A stretch of 26,443 nucleotides of DNA, taken from assembly GCA_964651045.1 (NCBI GenBank), contig CAZYVD010000036.1, positions 1-26,443 on the forward strand. The letters run 5' to 3'. Under the pieces are notes generated by a model, which did not search any database, was not told the DNA's origin, and saw nothing but the letters and a program-made list of their open reading frames with translations. This document shows, in pieces, positions 1 to 7,460 of the stretch. The stretch comes from CAZYVD01 sp964651045. GTDB taxonomy: Bacteria; Zhuqueibacterota; QNDG01; DSAB01. The position numbers and the translations under genes were made by a program. Every line of letters begins with the position of its first letter. The first letter of the stretch is position 1.

Positions 1-533
1 AGGAATACATCAAGGATGTTATAGAAAGAGAAATTATATCTCATATAAGAGAGCCCCCGCACAAGCTCCAGATACATCTTGCACAGCCGGGTGAAAAGCC
101 GCCCTTGAAAGAAGGGGGAGTAGGGCTGCAACCTGCTGACGGAATAATCTTTGTAACACACTATCATGGGGGAAATGGTTATGGATTCGATTGGAGCGAT
201 TATGATAAGGACGGCACTATTGATGCTGCTTTCGCAACCGTCGGCGACCCGACGAACAATGAATCAAACATAATAGAAGAAGCAGGCAGTATAATAGTTT
301 TGAATGCAATTTACAATCAAGAAATGAAATATAAAACAAAGTTTAGCGAATTAAGTGCATCACAACATCTCACACCAGCAGACCTAAAGGTGTTAGCAAT
401 AGAGGAGAATGTCAATAAGGATGTGCAATGGCAGTTATTCAAACTGCCTAACGGGTTGTATGTTATGAGGGGCTATTATAAGCCATTAACAAGTATAGAC
501 GATATTCTAAGGATACCTAATAACTCTCAATAG
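1..533 (+). CDS. 3' end of an unrecognised protein (5' truncated by window)
   Basis: The frame is open from base 3 to a TAG at 531-533, about 176 codons, and continues off the left edge; the first in-window start-like codon is a TTG at 105, but the upstream codons read as ordinary coding sequence, so I treat the gene as partial. I do not recognise the family. A stretch around bases 200-225 encodes DYDKDGTIDAA, spaced like the D-x-D-x-D-G calcium loops of EF-hand, dockerin or FG-GAP/VCBS-type repeats, so an extracellular calcium-binding protein is possible. The remaining C-terminal part is mixed polar with no membrane segment. It converges with the cysteine-rich gene: the two stop regions overlap by 17 bp, with no terminator hairpin visible between them. 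Confidence 0.6.
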   Translation, partial: EYIKDVIEREIISHIREPPHKLQIHLAQPGEKPPLKEGGVGLQPADGIIFVTHYHGGNGYGFDWSDYDKDGTIDAAFATVGDPTNNESNIIEEAGSIIVLNAIYNQEMKYKTKFSELSASQHLTPADLKVLAIEENVNKDVQWQLFKLPNGLYVMRGYYKPLTSIDDILRIPNNSQ

Positions 534-2469
534 GCCAATAATGGTATGCTCCCTGAGAAGCATCTCCAAAAGGATTGCCTATTATGTCAGCAGGGCAACA
601 TGCTTTGTCACCATCTGTTGTAGGTATGCAGTAAATATCATTCCACCATGATGAAGTGTCATAGACTCCTTGGCAACTGTTTGGGTTACCTATTTGATAG
701 CAGCTCGCGTAGTTTCTGCATACCCCTCTTTTATCATCCCAGTAATATCCTTCAGGACAGCAATGCGGGTCAGTTGATGATGAGTTGGGCATTGTCTTGG
801 AGCAATAGAGAGGCTTGTGTGTTTCTGGATCTTCTACACAGCAGTCGTAATCTGTTGTGCATGGCTTTCCTTTTCCTACGCATGCGATACAGGTGAAGTT
901 TGATGCGTCGTTTCCTCCATACACAACATAGGTTGTATCCGGGGGGCAGCATACTCCATGGACAATGCTGCCGCACTCGTTTCTTACTCCCAGCGAGGAA
1001 ACAGGGTCTCCATTCCTAAGGACAGATACAAAATACTCTCCTTCATCATCGCCGCAGCACTGGCATGTCGGTTTTGACCATTGGGAATAATCTCCAAGAT
1101 TCTCTCCTTTGCCTATTGGAACTCCCCCGTTGGAGCCGCAGATTGAATCCCCGCAGTCAAGTAAAATTCCGGGATCATTGACTGCGCCGTGGGAATCGCA
1201 GTCCATCCATGTTCCATACGAGCAGAGAGCATACATATCTTCTCCGCTGTCTTTAACCTTGGCAGGAGTTCTTGGACTAGAGCCTTCAACACAGCTGTTG
1301 TCCAAAGGATTAAGGCAGTCATTCTTGCCATCACAGCATGCATAAACAGTTCCGCCTTTGCAGTCTAAAGCAGGACTGCCCCCTAAATTAAGCCTGCAGT
1401 TTCTTGGATATTCGTTGGCGTCGTCGCCGCAGCACAAGCCATTCCAGCATTCACTGCTGGAATCCCCGATGTCAAGCCCATACATGCCGCTGCAGTCGCT
1501 GCAGGCTGTTCCTGTTTCATCAGTGTCTCCTTCAACGCCGTTGCACTGTTCATTATAACAGCTTTTGCAACTCAGGTTGCTGGCAAAGCACTCGAATATA
1601 TTTGAGCAGGGCAGGCACAAGCCGTCCGGAGTTACAATGTCAGTGGCCTTATCACAGCACCTGTGTTCATCTTCAGGAGTCTCCTCGCATCTCTTGGGGT
1701 CGTAATACTCTCCTTCATCATCGCCGCAGCACCCAACCTCGTTATATGAAATATAACCGCCGAATACATTTTCCTCTCCGCTTTTCACATTAGGATAGCC
1801 TGTGCAGGTTGTCAGGTCTAAACTCCTTACGCACCACCTTGCCTTTAAGTCAGGACAGCTGTCATAAGGTCCCTTGTTCTCATCATTCACGCAGGTGCAT
1901 CCGTATGATTCTGTTGTTCCGGCGTGTATGATATTGTTAAGAAGATAAAATGGTGTCTCGTCAGAAGCTCTTTCGCATTGTATTCCTATTACTTCCTTGG
2001 AGCTGTCACTAAGGTTATATGTTTCAAAGTCTCCGCTGCCGCCGGGATCATCATAATTCCTCCAGTCTGAGCCGGTTATTCCTGATGTCCATTCCCCTCC
2101 TGCATCTGCGCATTCACTATCTTCCATCCACATCTGCATGGACGGTTTGCAGTCATTATTTTCGCAATAATATACATTAGGACAGCAGTCGCCTGAACTG
2201 CATCCACTGCCGCAGTCTTGCCATACTCCGCCGTCTGCCTGTCCTACGCAGTAATCCCTGTCGCCGTCGCAGTCTATGTCTCCGATTACACCATTGCAGT
2301 ATATCAGGTAGCTGCCGGTAGTGTCTTTTTCTGCAGGCCCGGGAGCAAAGCAGTATCCCTCATAAACGCAGTCATTAGGGTGAGGACAGACTGCGTCATC
2401 ACCATAACTAATGCCTGAAAGAGCTATCAGGACAATCACAAACAAGCATATATTAAAATGCCCTCTCAT
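517..2469 (-). CDS. Secreted, extremely cysteine-rich repeat protein
   Basis: A 650-residue protein of unknown function. I place the start at 2469, not at the further upstream in-frame ATG at 2574, because a signal peptide (MRGHFNICLFVIVLIALSG) begins here and a near-perfect ribosome site lies 5 nt upstream. After the signal peptide there are roughly 65 cysteines, about one residue in ten, many as CC pairs. The motif CCGDDxxEY occurs three times, alongside recurring CCPxxxxW-type units and G-x-W-x-DC elements. There is no transmembrane segment after the signal. The pattern implies an exported, disulfide-stabilised protein. From memory, similar CCGDDxxEY proteins occur in DPANN archaeal metagenome assemblies; this was not searched. 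The start lies 1 nt from the stop of the upstream cysteine-rich gene, so the two are probably translationally coupled. Composition is more GC-rich than the DNA beyond 3283. Confidence 0.8.
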   Translation of the reverse strand: MRGHFNICLFVIVLIALSGISYGDDAVCPHPNDCVYEGYCFAPGPAEKDTTGSYLIYCNGVIGDIDCDGDRDYCVGQADGGVWQDCGSGCSSGDCCPNVYYCENNDCKPSMQMWMEDSECADAGGEWTSGITGSDWRNYDDPGGSGDFETYNLSDSSKEVIGIQCERASDETPFYLLNNIIHAGTTESYGCTCVNDENKGPYDSCPDLKARWCVRSLDLTTCTGYPNVKSGEENVFGGYISYNEVGCCGDDEGEYYDPKRCEETPEDEHRCCDKATDIVTPDGLCLPCSNIFECFASNLSCKSCYNEQCNGVEGDTDETGTACSDCSGMYGLDIGDSSSECWNGLCCGDDANEYPRNCRLNLGGSPALDCKGGTVYACCDGKNDCLNPLDNSCVEGSSPRTPAKVKDSGEDMYALCSYGTWMDCDSHGAVNDPGILLDCGDSICGSNGGVPIGKGENLGDYSQWSKPTCQCCGDDEGEYFVSVLRNGDPVSSLGVRNECGSIVHGVCCPPDTTYVVYGGNDASNFTCIACVGKGKPCTTDYDCCVEDPETHKPLYCSKTMPNSSSTDPHCCPEGYYWDDKRGVCRNYASCYQIGNPNSCQGVYDTSSWWNDIYCIPTTDGDKACCPADIIGNPFGDASQGAYHYWPIESY

Positions 2470-2470
2470 G

Positions 2471-3280
2471 TTAAACCTCCTTAAAGTCAAGCGATGAGCC
2501 TTTAACTTCACTGATATGATATTCCTGCTGGTTTCCTTCACAAAATGGAGTTCCTGAGCGCCATCTCTCTTCAATATTTGTTATATATCCAAGCCAGTTA
2601 TAGCCGGCGTTCTCGCAGGCTGTCTGGGCATCATCAGCACCGGGAGCCGCACAGTCGTTGCCATTCCACACTTCCCCTGAAGGACAGCAATGGTTGTTTG
2701 AGCAGATATTGCTTTCACAGCAGTCGCTGTCATCTGAACAGTCTGTTTCTGCTCCTGTTGTCTTCCAGCAGCATTTTGAATCTCCTAAGCTCCACTCCTG
2801 ATTTTCATTACAGCATATCCCTGTTGTATAAGAGGAAGAACTCCATCTGTTTCCGGCGGCATCATTGACATAGCCGTCAACCATTATAGCAATCTCATCA
2901 TCATCAGGGCAATTCGGACTAAATTCCTTTGAATAACTGCCGGCGTCTGTATATCCTGACTCAGAATACACAGTAATGGGTTGCACTCTGAGATGATAAT
3001 TAAGAAGTGAATTATCGTTGCAATTGCTTATAGTTAATGTCATCCCTGAAGACGGCATATAATGCGGGTTGTAAGTGAACGAATCGCATACCGGGCTTTG
3101 CGTATCGACACAGGCTCCTTCATTGTTGCATTCAAAGCCTGAAGCGCATTCATGTTTGTCAGACGTGTAGCATACTTCGCTGTATGAGTCATATGATGAA
3201 TAGGGTGCGCCTGCTGAACAGGCTTTTTTGCAGCTCCCAGACTCAGTCTGTGAATGAGAGATAATACTTGCTTTTGTAAC
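2471..3280 (-). pseudogene. Cysteine-rich secreted protein, 5' end missing
   Basis: The frame runs from a TAA at 2471-2473 back to a TAG at 3281-3283. Only the ATG at 3058 could start it (195 residues), yet about 74 codons upstream are clearly coding in the same cysteine-rich style (for example GSCKKACSAGAP and ASGFECNNEGACVD). Those codons contain no ATG, GTG or TTG, so the true N-terminus and signal peptide are absent. The product carries CC-rich units such as CCNENQEW and CCPSGEVWNGNDC, plus a middle section resembling a beta-sandwich between about 3055 and 2850. It precedes the 650-residue cysteine-rich gene by 1 nt and likely shared its operon. The loss may reflect deletion, insertion of the neighbouring block, or a false assembly join near 3240-3283; the sequence alone cannot tell which. 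Confidence 0.7.
2475..2482 (-). promoter_or_regulatory. Strong ribosome binding site deciding the start of the cysteine-rich gene
   Basis: On the minus strand this reads AAGGAGGT, a full match to the anti-Shine-Dalgarno core, ending 5 nt before the ATG at 2469. It overlaps the last codons of the upstream cysteine-rich gene, which supports coupled translation and rejects the longer start at 2574. Confidence 0.8.
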
Positions 3281-3286
3281 CTACTT

Positions 3287-3315
3287 TTGATAATTTATTT
3301 ATGTAAATCTTTAAT
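3287..3315 (+). promoter_or_regulatory. Sigma70-like promoter for the DUF6883/DUF4926 pair
   Basis: TTGATA (3287-3292) and TTTAAT (3310-3315) are separated by exactly 17 bp, 19 bp upstream of the ATG at 3335. It sits just right of the point where the cysteine-rich coding frame ends. Only short AT-rich sequence with no clear ribosome site follows before the gene, so the first gene may have a very short leader. Confidence 0.45.
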
Positions 3316-3334
3316 ACGTTCTAATCTTGAGTAA

Positions 3335-3673
3335 ATGGAACTTCCAAATCGAGAAAAAGCATATATTCCTATTGCAAAGCTTAGGAACTATTTATTATCT
3401 GAGACTCACATTACTGGAAAATCAAAATCCAAGTTTTTCAGAATGCTGGGATTTAATAAATCAAATTTAGATCTATTAGAAAAGAATTTAAAAACTATTG
3501 CAATGAATCAAAATGTTGTAGAAGTTCATTTATCTTCTTACGGCAAAAAGTACATAATTGATGGCAACCTGGTTGGTCCTAATAAAAATTCTGCAAAAAT
3601 CAGAACAATATGGATCATTGAAAAAGATCTGGATGTACCTCGTTTCGTAACAGCATATCCAAAGCGACAATAA
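3335..3673 (+). CDS. DUF6883 domain protein
   Basis: A 112-residue cytosolic protein. Almost the whole length matches my memory of the DUF6883 family: the N-terminal KAYIPIAKLRNYLLS, the central GKSKSKFFRMLGF, the KYIIDG strand, and the C-terminal RTIWIIEKD followed by RFVTAYP. The function of the family is not known to me; its size, scattered distribution and partner suggest a small accessory two-gene module. No signal peptide or membrane segment is present. No good ribosome site is visible before the ATG. The next gene, DUF4926, begins 15 nt after the stop on the same strand, so the two are almost certainly one transcript. Family assignment is fairly firm; any toxin-antitoxin role is inference. 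Confidence 0.75.
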   Translation: MELPNREKAYIPIAKLRNYLLSETHITGKSKSKFFRMLGFNKSNLDLLEKNLKTIAMNQNVVEVHLSSYGKKYIIDGNLVGPNKNSAKIRTIWIIEKDLDVPRFVTAYPKRQ

Positions 3674-3688
3674 AATGAGGAAGCAAAA

Positions 3689-3925
3689 ATGATAAAAGAA
3701 TTGGACTTAGTCGTATTAACCCACGATATTAAAGATTACGATCTTAAATCGGGTGACGTAGGTACAGTGGTACATTGCTACAAAGATACTAATGGTTTTG
3801 AAGTAGAATTCTTAACGGCAGAGGGAAAAACAATTGCCGTCCTTACATTAACAAAAAAAGATATTCGGCCTTTTCACCATTCGGAAATATTACATACACG
3901 TGAAGTAAGCCCCTTGGTAACTTAG
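3689..3925 (+). CDS. DUF4926 domain protein
   Basis: A 78-residue protein matching DUF4926 as I remember it: ELDLVVLTHDI at the N-terminus, then a small SH3-like beta core with LKSGDVGTVVH, a FEVEFLTAEGKT strand and a LTKKDIRPF end. The fold looks like a small barrel of the kind used to bind a partner protein or nucleic acid. A GAGGAAG ribosome site lies about 6 nt upstream of the ATG. It follows the DUF6883 gene by 15 nt and probably encodes its partner. The last dozen or so residues past IRPF are not part of the conserved core. Confidence 0.75.
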   Translation: MIKELDLVVLTHDIKDYDLKSGDVGTVVHCYKDTNGFEVEFLTAEGKTIAVLTLTKKDIRPFHHSEILHTREVSPLVT

Positions 3926-4001
3926 AACATTAAATTTATACCATATACAAAGCACTTTCCAAGTACGTGGCATATCCAGAAATACATTGGTCTCGAAACA
4001 C

Positions 4002-4042
4002 AAAATCCTCCTTTCTCAAAGGGGGACTTAAAGGGGATTTTT
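4002..4042. repeat. Dispersed CCTTT/AAAGG palindromic repeat
   Basis: AAAATCC at 4002-4008 pairs with GGATTTT at 4035-4041, and inside it CCTTT (4010-4014) pairs with AAAGG (4018-4022) around a 3-nt loop; a further AAGGGG copy lies at 4031-4036. This matches in style the short C-run/G-run REP-like elements I recall scattered between genes in many environmental bacteria. Only one copy is visible here, so its repeat nature is from memory. Confidence 0.45.
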
Positions 4043-4121
4043 ACACTTCTTAAAGGATATAAATTGTTACCTATATCTCCTCTTTCTTAGAATCCTCTTT
4101 TATTCCGTAATTTGCCTCTAA

Positions 4122-4143
4122 TTCCCAAACCCCTGTTTGGGAA
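4122..4143. repeat. TTCCCAAAC inverted repeat
   Basis: TTCCCAAAC (4122-4130) and GTTTGGGAA (4135-4143) form a perfect 9-bp stem with a CCCT loop, followed by CGAG. The same CCCAAAC..GTTTGGG core is, from memory, a dispersed palindrome in cyanobacteria and candidate phyla. It lies 18 bp beyond the stop of the minus-strand LRR gene and could act as a 3' stabilising hairpin, but no T-tract follows on either strand, so I do not call it a terminator. Confidence 0.5.
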
Positions 4144-4160
4144 CGAGTAGGAATGAATAA

Positions 4161-5459
4161 TTATAAATCCACAATGACCCCTCGACTCCTTAATAAGGGA
4201 ATATAGAGATTTACCGATATTTTATTAAGAGGATTACCATAAAGACCAACCAATTTATTACCTTTCAATCCTTTATTTTCTAAAAGTGGTAGGATGTCTT
4301 CAATTTTATTGCAAGATAAATCAAAAAGGTAACATTTCTCAAGATACTTCAACGATGAAATATCCTTAACTTGGTTATCATGAAGATATATGCGTACAAT
4401 ATTTGTCAAATTGGATAAAGGAGAAATATTATTTATATTATTGAATCCTAAATATAAATACTCCAACTTTTTCATTTTCGTAAGTGGTGATATATCTGTT
4501 ACATTGCACAGAGTAATAAACAGTTTTCTCATATTTGTAAGATCGGATAGGGCTGAAATATCTCCATCAATATTATGATCACCAAGATAAAGAACCTCCA
4601 GATCTTTCATGTTGGATATAATCGATATATCATTTATGTCAACGTTGTATAATAGATTTAAATATTTTAATTTTTTCATTCCAGACAGAGGTGAAATATC
4701 ACTTATTTTATTGTCATTCAGATTCAGATGCTCCAGTTCTGTCAACCCCGCCAGTGGTATTATGTTTGTGATATTGTGGTTCTGGTCAAGGTCAAGATAG
4801 ATCAATTTTGTAAGGCCTGACAGGGGTGTAATATCTGTAATACTTTGTAAGGACATGCTTAAATATTTAAGATTTTTGCATCTTTCTATGCCTGAAAGGG
4901 ATACTATATCTTTAGGGAAAAATACAAAATATGCACCGATTGAATCTACCTTTGAAAGATCATCATCTGTGAGCTTTCCTGTTTGCTTCTTCAGTTTCCA
5001 ACGTATTTGAGTCTCAAGAACCGGATCTTCAAAAATAATTTGCTCTCGATCTTTCACAGTAATAGTAAGCGTATCGGGCTTGCTTTCCAGTTCCCCGCAT
5101 TTAACTGTTAAGAAAAATCTGTAAATACCAGAAAGAGAAAAACCTCTTGTTTGTATAGCCCTCTCATTATCAGAAAGATATTCAATCTTTTCAGGATTTG
5201 ATGGATGATTCTTCCATTCGTACCAGGTTATCTTCCCACCAGTACCAGGCGTACTTGCTGAAGCATCAAAGATTGCATAACTGCCAACCTGGGTAATCTG
5301 ATCAGGGCCTGCATTTGCAATAGGTAAAACTGTCTCCTCATCAGGTTCATCCTGTTCATTCTTATCTGGTTTTGTGGTGTGCTGGCAAGTGCAAAATGTG
5401 AATAATAAAGAAAATAAAAATAAACAAAGGATAAATGAATAACATCTCTTTGAAAACAT
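4161..5459 (-). CDS. Surface PKD plus leucine-rich-repeat protein
   Basis: A 432-residue exported protein. Residues 1-25 are a hydrophobic signal with cysteines (FTFCTC) that may form a degenerate lipobox. An acidic linker (NEQDEPDEE) leads into a PKD domain at about 46-136, recognised by ANAGPDQ, FDASAST and ITWYEW. From about 190 to 415 there are roughly nine 22-residue leucine-rich repeats of the internalin/SDS22 type with the consensus L-x-x-L-x-L-x-x-N-x-I-x-D-I-S-P-L. The architecture points to a cell-surface adhesion or recognition protein. A weak AGAGGG ribosome site precedes the ATG. It stands alone on the minus strand, with divergent AT-rich DNA upstream and the two palindromes downstream. 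Its exact partner cannot be told from sequence. Confidence 0.85.
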   Translation of the reverse strand: MFSKRCYSFILCLFLFSLLFTFCTCQHTTKPDKNEQDEPDEETVLPIANAGPDQITQVGSYAIFDASASTPGTGGKITWYEWKNHPSNPEKIEYLSDNERAIQTRGFSLSGIYRFFLTVKCGELESKPDTLTITVKDREQIIFEDPVLETQIRWKLKKQTGKLTDDDLSKVDSIGAYFVFFPKDIVSLSGIERCKNLKYLSMSLQSITDITPLSGLTKLIYLDLDQNHNITNIIPLAGLTELEHLNLNDNKISDISPLSGMKKLKYLNLLYNVDINDISIISNMKDLEVLYLGDHNIDGDISALSDLTNMRKLFITLCNVTDISPLTKMKKLEYLYLGFNNINNISPLSNLTNIVRIYLHDNQVKDISSLKYLEKCYLFDLSCNKIEDILPLLENKGLKGNKLVGLYGNPLNKISVNLYIPLLRSRGVIVDL

Positions 5460-5976
5460 CCTTTATCCCTCTAAAATAATTGTGTCATGTCATAATGACT
5501 TTTTCCTACTGTAAATGCCTGTTAAGTTATAATAGACGCAATCCTCTGAAATTTCCCTAAAAGGGATTGTTTTTGTGATAAGCTCTTTGCAATTATAAAA
5601 ATAATTGAAGTCCATGCTGTGCAAGAAATTTTAATTCAGGAGATTCGTTCGTAGAGTTGCTCATTGCAATTATAAATAGAATTATTTGATTGTTTTTTCC
5701 ACATCTTTTATAAACATCGAAGGCATACAGCACAACATTTTTTATAATGAGATAAATTAATCATAAGTAGTAAAAGATGCGTTGTAATGATATTTTTTAA
5801 AAATAAAATTGTATTAATTTATTGTCAAGTTTTTTTGATAAAACAAAATAAAAAATCATATTATAATGGTGGCTCTAAAGGTATTTAGAAAAGAGAGGTA
5901 TAAGAGTATTTTGCAAACCAATCATTTTATCTAAAACAGTACGTAGCATCTATAAAGTTAATTAAACACAATTACT
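5460..5976. other. AT-rich intergenic region without a recognisable gene
   Basis: About 590 bp separate the LRR gene from the TauE/SafE gene. Both neighbours are on the minus strand, so this holds the LRR promoter region and the TauE 3' end. I see no open frame with coding character. TTGCAATTATAAA occurs twice, near 5587 and 5664, as a loose direct repeat. A promoter-like element is listed separately. Confidence 0.6.
5835..5867 (+). promoter_or_regulatory. Promoter-like element facing a gene-free stretch
   Basis: TTGATA (5835-5840) is followed after 18 bp by TATTAT (5859-5864), overlapping a consensus TATAAT at 5862-5867. Downstream on the plus strand there is no open frame longer than a few codons before the TauE gene's opposite-strand end. 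It is either a chance hit in AT-rich DNA or the start of a small RNA. Confidence 0.25.
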
Positions 5977-6013
5977 AAAAAACTCAAATAATAACCGAGG
6001 TATTTACGAGTTT
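5977..6013 (-). terminator. Intrinsic terminator of the TauE/SafE gene
   Basis: Read on the minus strand, AAACTC (6013-6008) and AAATA (6005-6001) pair with TATTT (5990-5986) and GAGTTT (5985-5980) with a 2-nt bulge and a 10-nt loop, and the stem runs directly into a run of six T ending at 5977. It lies 35 bp past the stop of the permease gene. Confidence 0.65.
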
Positions 6014-6047
6014 ATTCAGAACAGCTGATTGTTCAAATTTATTTATA

Positions 6048-6797
6048 TTAGAAAAGTAGTAGTTTAATAGACATTAAAAATACTGCAAAGGCAAGTATAT
6101 ATTTTATTATTTTTTCACCACCTATTACAACAATCTTTGCTCCCCACCAGCCTCCTAATGCCATTCCAGATGCAAGAACAACTCCGAATTTCCAGTCAAT
6201 ATTTTTTGTTATTATGAACACCAGCAGTGCAGGAATTGTGTATATCAGAATGATGAATACCTTGTGCATGTTTACTTTGACAAGACTCAGCTTCAATATG
6301 TGGTAGAGAGATGCAATCAGCAGAAATCCAACACCTATTTGAATGAACCCCCCATAAAATCCGATTGCTACCATTGCCGGATAAATTAACACTTCCTTTT
6401 TTTTATTAATTTTTTCCGATCTGGTTCTATTTTTTTTGCCAGAAAACAGGATTGTCAGAACGATTGCGATCATGACAAATCCAAGGATTTTTTTGAATGA
6501 ATCATCGCTGAGTCTGACAGAGATCAGCGCTCCTGCAACTGCACCTGGAAGAGCGAACAGAACAAGAGTAAGGCTCTTTCTGAATTCATGATGCTTTTGT
6601 TTGCGAAAGGATGCTACAGAGAAGAATGTTTGTACCAGTATTCCGATTCGATTCGTGCCATTTGCAACTGCGCTGTCGAGTCCCATGAATATCAGTGCAG
6701 GAAGAGTAATTGATGAACCTCCGCCTGCATTTACATTAATAATACCGGCAGTTATGCCGATAATGAAAAGAATTACTAATTTCCAGTATTCAGCCAT
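6048..6797 (-). CDS. TauE/SafE family membrane permease
   Basis: A 249-residue inner-membrane protein with about seven or eight hydrophobic segments. The two family half-repeats are visible: an N-terminal GITAGIINVNAGGGSS with the glycine cluster and LP, and a central AIGFYGGFIQIGVGF that resembles it. Between the halves is a basic cytosolic loop (KKNRTRSEKINKKK, about residues 125-138). The family exports or imports small organic or inorganic sulfur compounds and other anions such as sulfite, sulfoacetate or taurine derivatives; the substrate here cannot be read. Length is typical. No ribosome site is visible before the ATG. It is monocistronic, with its own terminator downstream and a divergent neighbour 101 bp upstream. 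Confidence 0.85.
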   Translation of the reverse strand: MAEYWKLVILFIIGITAGIINVNAGGGSSITLPALIFMGLDSAVANGTNRIGILVQTFFSVASFRKQKHHEFRKSLTLVLFALPGAVAGALISVRLSDDSFKKILGFVMIAIVLTILFSGKKNRTRSEKINKKKEVLIYPAMVAIGFYGGFIQIGVGFLLIASLYHILKLSLVKVNMHKVFIILIYTIPALLVFIITKNIDWKFGVVLASGMALGGWWGAKIVVIGGEKIIKYILAFAVFLMSIKLLLF

Positions 6798-6898
6798 ATT
6801 CTATGAATTAGAATATAAGAAATTTTTATATTAAAAACAATTGACTCAGATAATTTAATTTGTTAATTTTATAGAAATAAAAGAGTGGATGGTAAATC

Positions 6899-7456
6899 AT
6901 GTTGAATCGAAATCAAAGAATAGTAATTTTGTTACTTGTTTTAATAACCAGCAGCATCTGCATGGGTCAGTCGACAGATAGAGGCATTTTTCATGTTGGA
7001 CTTTCAGCAGGCATGGGTCTTCCACAGATTCCAATATCTGAATTCAGGTCTGCAATTTCTGTAACAGGAGGGGGATTGGCGAATCTCAGAATTTCTTCAA
7101 ACTGGATGATACAGGCCGATCTTTATGGTCTCTATTCGTTTGGACTGGGTACCATGACTGGAACTAAAAAGAAATTAAAGTTCAACCTCCTGTGGGGTTC
7201 TATGAATCTTATGTACGCAATTAGAAAGACGATTACAGGAGAGTCATTTGTCTCAATGGGGTTTGGTCAATACAATCTTGATCAGTGTTTTGGGACCGAA
7301 GAGCTCAGCCTGAATACCGCAGGACTGAATATTGGGATAATAAACCATAGACATTGGAGAAGAGTGAGTGGAGTATTTGAGATAAAGTGGCATCTTCTGT
7401 TTCGCCCAAGTTCAAATCCTCAGTGTTTAGTCATGACATTAGGGATTATGATATAG
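6899..7456 (+). CDS. Predicted outer-membrane beta-barrel protein
   Basis: A 185-residue exported protein with a clear signal peptide (positions 7-20 hydrophobic, likely cleavage around residue 23-24, CMGQS). The mature part alternates hydrophobic and polar residues in strand-sized blocks (FHVGLSAGMGL, WMIQADLYGLYSFGLG, FVSMGFGQYNL, NTAGLNIGII, GVFEIKWHLLF), as expected for a small eight-stranded OmpW/OmpA-like barrel. I do not recognise a specific family. A possible promoter TTGACT-N17-TAATTT lies at 6841-6869, and a weak GGATGG ribosome site precedes the ATG. The next gene starts 4 nt after its stop, so it is co-transcribed with the rRNA/tRNA methyltransferase gene. It implies a diderm cell envelope. 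Confidence 0.65.
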   Translation: MLNRNQRIVILLLVLITSSICMGQSTDRGIFHVGLSAGMGLPQIPISEFRSAISVTGGGLANLRISSNWMIQADLYGLYSFGLGTMTGTKKKLKFNLLWGSMNLMYAIRKTITGESFVSMGFGQYNLDQCFGTEELSLNTAGLNIGIINHRHWRRVSGVFEIKWHLLFRPSSNPQCLVMTLGIMI

Positions 7457-7460
7457 CATT

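Noticed and set aside
1404..1793. 129-codon plus-strand frame opposite the cysteine-rich gene
   Set aside because: It is an antisense shadow: cysteine-rich coding sequence leaves few stops on the other strand. No ribosome site, domain or signal peptide.
517..2574. Longer form of the cysteine-rich protein starting at 2574
   Set aside because: The extra 35 residues overlap the upstream gene, lack a ribosome site, and would bury the signal peptide; the start at 2469 has AAGGAGGT 5 nt upstream.
5587..5680. TTGCAATTATAAA direct repeats as a CRISPR or iteron array
   Set aside because: Only two loose copies in AT-rich DNA, with no regular spacing.
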